Notes under the pieces: generated by a model | Seen by the model: the letters and a program-made list of their open reading frames with translations, nothing else | Told to the model about the DNA's origin: nothing | The model's database searches: none | Shown: in pieces, positions 60,366-64,000 of the stretch | Position numbering within the stretch: the first letter of the stretch is position 1 | How the letters are laid out: each line of letters begins with the position of its first letter | Assembly (NCBI RefSeq): GCF_022549215.1 | Contig: NZ_JAKZFC010000005.1 | Span: 1-64,000, forward strand | Source: Solibacillus palustris | GTDB taxonomy: Bacteria; Bacillota; Bacilli; Bacillales_A; Planococcaceae | DNA length: 64,000 nt | Direction: 5' to 3' | Program-made: the position numbers and the translations under genes

Positions 60366-60426
60366 TTGCAAAATAAAATGAACGGTGTATAATGATGACT
60401 GGATGACCGGAATGGTTTTCTGGTCA
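60366..60426 (+). promoter_or_regulatory. promoter and palindromic operator of tetR gene
   Basis: TTGCAA (60366-60371) and TATAAT (60388-60393), spacing 16. Just downstream a palindrome TGACCGGAA..TTCTGGTCA (60404-60426) suits a TetR dimer, suggesting autorepression. Confidence 0.55.
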
Positions 60427-60450
60427 CTTTTGTTTTAAGGAGGTGGATTT

Positions 60451-61026
60451 ATGGATCGTCGATATGAAATTTTACAAGCTGCTACAAAATCGTTCTCATT
60501 ATTTGGTTATAAAGCGACGACTATTGAACAAGTAGCGAAAATCGCTAATGTTGGTAAAGGGACAATTTATACGTTTTTCTCAAATAAAGAAGAGCTATTT
60601 CGAGAGGTAGTGTTGCATCTTATTAACGAAATGAAATATGAAACAGATCAACTCATCGATCATAACGCAAGCTTTATGCAAAATGCGCATACCGCCTTAG
60701 TAAAAATGCTCCACTTCCGTGAGCAACATATGCTATTTGCAAAATTGATAGAAGAAGAAAAAGCGCTACGTACACCAGAAGTACAGCAAATGCTTTTAAA
60801 AATTGAAGCAGAAATTATTTCGTATGTATCAATGCGTATTCGTAATGGGATTACCAAAGATGAAATAATTGATTGTAACCCTGAGCATGTAGCTTATTTA
60901 TTGTTCAAATCATATTTAGCCTTTATTGTAGATTGGCAGTTGACACATCATGAGCCACTTAAAGAACAAGAGATTTTGACCTTATTCAGTAAAACAATTT
61001 TCCGTGGTTTAGCAAAGAAAAAGTAA
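60451..61026 (+). CDS. TetR/AcrR-family regulator (YhgD-like)
   Basis: 191 residues with an N-terminal helix-turn-helix (RRYEILQAATKSFSLFGYKA, TTIEQVAKIANVGKGTIYTFF) and a ligand-binding C-terminus. ATG after AAGGAGGTGG. Located directly upstream of yhgE, as B. subtilis yhgD is, so it most likely represses itself and yhgE. The inducer is unknown. Confidence 0.9.
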   Translation: MDRRYEILQAATKSFSLFGYKATTIEQVAKIANVGKGTIYTFFSNKEELFREVVLHLINEMKYETDQLIDHNASFMQNAHTALVKMLHFREQHMLFAKLIEEEKALRTPEVQQMLLKIEAEIISYVSMRIRNGITKDEIIDCNPEHVAYLLFKSYLAFIVDWQLTHHEPLKEQEILTLFSKTIFRGLAKKK

Positions 61027-61029
61027 CGT

Positions 61030-61058
61030 TCACTTCCATGTGAAGTGAGTTTCTTTTT
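61030..61058 (+). terminator. weak terminator after tetR gene
   Basis: CACTTC/GAAGTG hairpin and TTTCTTTTT. Confidence 0.5.
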
Positions 61059-61069
61059 GTAGTGAAATG

Positions 61070-61096
61070 ACCCAATGACGTTTTCGGTCATTGGGT
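61070..61096 (+). promoter_or_regulatory. palindrome before yhgE, possible TetR operator
   Basis: ACCCAATGAC/GTCATTGGGT with a seven-base centre, 20 bases before the yhgE start. It shares TGAC..GTCA half-sites with the tetR upstream palindrome. No T run follows, so an operator fits better than a terminator. Confidence 0.45.
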
Positions 61097-61115
61097 ATTA
61101 TAAGGAGGAAATAGT

Positions 61116-63302
61116 GTGATAAAAGCGGAATGGCTTAAAATTTTTAAAACGAAAAAAATGCTGATTTCTGTAATTGCTGTACTTTTCGTGCCAGTCATGT
61201 ATAGTGGCATGTTCTTATGGGCGTTTTGGGATCCGTACTCAAATTTAGATAGCATGCCCGTAGCAATTGTCAATGAAGACAAAGGTACTTCGATGAACGG
61301 TGAAACAATGGAGATGGGTCAACTATTAGTTGACACGCTCGTAGATAGTAAGCAATTTCAATTTGAAGAAATCGATGCAAAAGATGCCAATCAACAATTA
61401 TTAGATCAAAAATATTATATTTTAATTAAAATTCCAGAAAACTTTTCTGAGCATGCCACAACTTTATTAGATGAACAACCACAAAAATTAGTGATTGATT
61501 ACATTCCAAATGAAGGTTTTAACTTTTTAAGTGCTCAAATTGGTGAATCTGCAATGGAGCTTATTAAGGCGGAAGTAAATAAGCAAGTTTCCACAATCTA
61601 TGCTGAAAGTTTATTCGATTCAATTACCCAACTTGGAGACGGTTTCGTTGAAGCAGCTGATGGCGCTGGAAAATTAGATGAAGGTGCAAAAAAATTAGCA
61701 GATGGTGCGGATGAATTCAAAGGTTATTTAGAGCAATTGGCTTCAAGCTCAGTTGAATTATCAGAAGGTACAAATACATTAACAGCGGGTGCACAAACAG
61801 CCGCAGATGGTGCTAATGAATTAGCAACCGGAGTAGCAAAAATTGCAGATGGCGGTAAACAATTAGCAGTCGGAGCACAAACAGCCGCAGATGGTGCTAA
61901 TGCATTACAACAGGGCATTACGAGCTATACGAATGGGGTTGCTCAAATAGCAGGCGGCCAAAAAGAGTTAACAACTGGCCAGGCTAATTTAGCAGAAAAT
62001 TTATCATTACTAACTCAGGGCACAACTAATATTGATGACAAAATTAAAGCATTAGCTGATGGATCTACCAATGTAGCAGGAGGCATTGATCAATTAGCTA
62101 CTCAGCTAGAAGCAATTATTCCAACGCTACCAGAAGAAAATCAAGCCGCATTAAAAACAGCATTGTCACAATTACAAGCAGGTAGTAAACAAGTAAGTGG
62201 TGGTTTAAACCAATTAAATGAAGGTACGAACGGTTTAGACGATAAAATCGCGGCCATTAGCGCAGGTGCCGATAAATTAAATGCGGGTCAACAACAAGTG
62301 AGTGCAGGTGTTGGACAGTTACAACAAAATTCTGCTCAACTTACAGATGGTGCAACTTCTCTTGCAGAAGGCACTACAACAATCGCTAATAAGTTAAATG
62401 AATTAAGCGCAGGTGCAACAAGTGCTTCAACAGGAGCAAATGCATTAGCACAAGGGTTAAATACTTTAGCAGATGGCTCAAACCAATTAAATGATGGCAC
62501 AAGCTTACTTGCCGAAAAATCAGGTGAATTAGCACAAGGTTCTACTACATTAGTAGATGGTACAAAAGAGTTAAAAGATGGAACTACTACATTAACTGAT
62601 AATTTATCAGAAGCTGGTGGAAAAGTAGACGTTAATCCAACAGAAGATACGTATGACATGGTAAGTTCTCCAGTGGAAGTTGAAAAAGAAGCAGTAAACC
62701 ACGTACCAAACTATGGTACAGGATTTGCACCATACTTTATTTCATTAGGGTTATTTGTAGGCGCATTATTAATTTCAATTGTTTTCCCACTTGTGGAACC
62801 AGCAATTATCCCAAAAACAGGTGCAAGTTGGTTTGTAAGTAAGGTGACTGTATTAATGGGTGTCGGTATTATGCAATCACTATTATCCGTAGCTATTGTT
62901 GTTTGGGGATTAGGGCTAGAAGTTCATAGCATGCCACAGTTTATTTTGACAACAATTTTAACAAGCTTTACTTTCCTAGCAATTGTTCAAATGCTTGTGT
63001 CAATATTCGGTGACCCTGGCCGCTTTATAGCGATCATTGTGTTAATTCTACAATTAACAACAAGTGCAGGTACATTCCCAATCGAATTAGTACCAGAGCA
63101 ATTACAAATCTTCAATAAAATTTTACCGATGACGTTCTCTGTTCAAGGCTTCAAAGCAGCTATTTCAACAGGTGATACAACATTCTTAATGTTCAATTGG
63201 TCATTATTAGCAGCTGTAATGCTATCATGCTTAGTGATTACATTTGGTTACTTCGCATTAGTACACAAAAAACGTTATTCAAAACATCATACAGAAGCAT
63301 AA
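61116..63302 (+). CDS. yhgE: YhgE/Pip-type ABC-2 family membrane protein
   Basis: 728 residues: one N-terminal helix (MLISVIAVLFVPVMYSGMFL), a long extracellular domain of about 500 residues, and five or six C-terminal helices of the ABC-2 permease type. Residues about 195-510 are made of short heptad/undecad repeats (LADGA, LNEGT, LSAGA patterns) forming coiled coil, as in YhgE and phage infection protein Pip. GTG at 61116 after AAGGAGG. Role in export or as a phage receptor is known only for relatives. Confidence 0.9.
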   Translation: MIKAEWLKIFKTKKMLISVIAVLFVPVMYSGMFLWAFWDPYSNLDSMPVAIVNEDKGTSMNGETMEMGQLLVDTLVDSKQFQFEEIDAKDANQQLLDQKYYILIKIPENFSEHATTLLDEQPQKLVIDYIPNEGFNFLSAQIGESAMELIKAEVNKQVSTIYAESLFDSITQLGDGFVEAADGAGKLDEGAKKLADGADEFKGYLEQLASSSVELSEGTNTLTAGAQTAADGANELATGVAKIADGGKQLAVGAQTAADGANALQQGITSYTNGVAQIAGGQKELTTGQANLAENLSLLTQGTTNIDDKIKALADGSTNVAGGIDQLATQLEAIIPTLPEENQAALKTALSQLQAGSKQVSGGLNQLNEGTNGLDDKIAAISAGADKLNAGQQQVSAGVGQLQQNSAQLTDGATSLAEGTTTIANKLNELSAGATSASTGANALAQGLNTLADGSNQLNDGTSLLAEKSGELAQGSTTLVDGTKELKDGTTTLTDNLSEAGGKVDVNPTEDTYDMVSSPVEVEKEAVNHVPNYGTGFAPYFISLGLFVGALLISIVFPLVEPAIIPKTGASWFVSKVTVLMGVGIMQSLLSVAIVVWGLGLEVHSMPQFILTTILTSFTFLAIVQMLVSIFGDPGRFIAIIVLILQLTTSAGTFPIELVPEQLQIFNKILPMTFSVQGFKAAISTGDTTFLMFNWSLLAAVMLSCLVITFGYFALVHKKRYSKHHTEA

Positions 63303-63344
63303 AAAACAAGCGCATGGAATTTTTGTTCCGTGCGCTTGTTTTAT
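63303..63344 (+). terminator. yhgE terminator
   Basis: AAACAAGCGCATGGAA/TTCCGTGCGCTTGTTT (one G-T pair) plus T run. Confidence 0.85.
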
Positions 63345-63350
63345 GCAGAA

Positions 63351-63385
63351 AAAAACCATAAGCTTTGAGCGAGCTTATGGTTTGA
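63351..63385 (-). terminator. yhfH terminator
   Basis: AAACCATAAGCT/AGCTTATGGTTT, followed by a T run on the minus strand. Confidence 0.8.
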
Positions 63386-63455
63386 AGTAAGCGTTTTAGG
63401 TTCATCTTAGTCTAAGATGAAGGTATTTAAAGATTAGTTAAACAGTGAGTAAGAA

Positions 63456-63581
63456 TTAAAGAGAGTTGCATTTTTCACAATTGTTGCTGTAGCACTCGCT
63501 TTGTTCTTCAATTTTATCACCGCATGATACGCAAATTTTATCTGGTAAGTTTTTGAAAAATTCCACTACGTTTTCTAACAT
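63456..63581 (-). CDS. YhfH-family small zinc-finger protein
   Basis: 41 residues: MLENVVEFFKNLPDKICVSC, then C at 30, and C-terminal NNCEKC. The two cysteine pairs likely bind one zinc ion. AAAGGAGG precedes the ATG and a terminator follows. B. subtilis yhfH occupies the same place near lplJ. Function unknown. Confidence 0.8.
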   Translation of the reverse strand: MLENVVEFFKNLPDKICVSCGDKIEEQSECYSNNCEKCNSL

Positions 63582-63720
63582 TGTGTGTGCCTCCTTTTAA
63601 TGTCTGTTATATTACTTCTGTTTATATTTTATATTGTATTATAACAGTTGAGATTCGTCAACACAAAACATAAAATTTAGGTTAAAATAATTATGGACAA
63701 TTTGTGAAGGAGTGACCATC

Positions 63721-64000
63721 TTGTATTTTATCGACAATAAAGGAATTACAGATCCACGAATTAATTTAGCAATAGAAGAGTACGTATTAAAAAACATGGA
63801 TATTGAGAAGGATGATTTTTTACTGTTCTATATCAATCAGCCTTCGATTATCATTGGCAAAAATCAAAATACCATTGAGGAAATTAACACAGACTACGTA
63901 GAAGCAAATGATATTTTAGTTGTTCGCCGTCTTTCTGGTGGTGGCGCAGTATACCATGATTTAAACAACTTAAATTTCAGCTTCCTTACAAAAGACGATG
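63721..64000 (+). CDS. lplJ: lipoate-protein ligase LplJ (5' part)
   Basis: The first 93 codons are in the window; the gene continues beyond 64000. LYFIDNKGITDPRINLAIEE, FYINQPSIIIGKNQNT and VVRRLSGGGAVYHDLNNLNF are the conserved lipoyl-AMP-binding segments (RRxSGGGxVxHD). Attaches free lipoate to the E2 and GcvH proteins. TTG start at 63721 preceded by GAAGGAGTG. Confidence 0.92.
   Translation, partial: MYFIDNKGITDPRINLAIEEYVLKNMDIEKDDFLLFYINQPSIIIGKNQNTIEEINTDYVEANDILVVRRLSGGGAVYHDLNNLNFSFLTKDD

Overview
The window is a low-GC chromosomal stretch of an endospore-forming, motile member of the Bacillales. The best fit is the Planococcaceae (a Solibacillus/Lysinibacillus-like organism), judged from protein sequences and many TTG/GTG starts; the genus is inference. 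Most gene order follows the yhb-yhc-yhd-yhe-yha-hem-yhg-yhf part of the Bacillus subtilis chromosome as I remember it: queG-trmL, spo0M, yhcT/yhcX/yhcYZ, a CNNM gene, yheE/yheB/yheA, hemZ, yhaM, serC, prsA, hpr, yhaH, hit, ecsAB, hmoB, hemEHY, yhgD/yhgE, yhfH, lplJ. It is therefore mainly vertically inherited core chromosome with small inserted pieces.

Layout. 1-1.8 kb: 5S rRNA with its own sigma-A-like promoter, then 16 tRNA genes in the trnD order (Asn Ser Glu Val fMet Asp Phe Thr Tyr Trp His His Gln Gly Cys Leu). 2-9 kb: nagB, an S66 LD-carboxypeptidase, two conserved minus-strand genes, queG-trmL, spo0M and a catE-like VOC protein. 9-16.5 kb: two micro-genes, an AlkK-like acyl-CoA ligase, an aldo/keto reductase, an RluD-type synthase, a bdbCD-like thiol redox pair and a YhcX-type GNAT-amidohydrolase. 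16.5-20.5 kb: an ECF sigma/DUF4179 anti-sigma pair and a YhcYZ-like two-component system. 20.5-31 kb: CNNM transporter, yheE/B/A, hemZ, a secreted metallo-beta-lactamase-fold lipoprotein with DUF3006 partner, a HAD phosphatase and a polysaccharide deacetylase. 31-43 kb: T-box-controlled serA, an FAD dehydrogenase/enoyl-CoA hydratase pair, yhaM, an MFS carrier, serC and an FNT channel. 43-50 kb: prsA, yjcZ, hpr, yhaH, hit, ecsAB. 50-56.5 kb: an orphan flagellin with a sigma-D promoter, a split chromate transporter, hmoB and hemEHY. 56.5-60.4 kb: a lipoprotein/response regulator/histidine kinase/lipoprotein operon placed between hemY and the yhgD-like regulator. 60.4-64 kb: tetR-yhgE, yhfH and the 5' part of lplJ.

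Themes. Heme is strongly represented (hemZ, hemE, hemH, hemY, and HmoB for turnover). Serine synthesis (serA, serC) is present, with a serine T-box whose UCC specifier would be read by the tRNA-Ser(GGA) encoded in the same window. Secretion and stationary-phase control (prsA, ecsAB, hpr, spo0M) cluster as in B. subtilis.

The least explained part is between the genes. At least four families of palindrome-rich dispersed repeats sit in the intergenic gaps (A: 7.1, 31.1, 33.7, 39.1, 42.4 and 56.5 kb; B: 22.3, 40.8 and 52.0 kb; C: 18.4 kb; D: 22.2 and 53.9 kb). Full-length A copies enclose a segment resembling the right end/omega-RNA region of IS200/IS605 elements but have no transposase or TnpB. 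Families A, B and C also share a small multi-hairpin module whose stems differ in sequence between copies while staying complementary. This modular repeat system is my main candidate for something undescribed. No CRISPR array, prophage or complete insertion sequence was seen.
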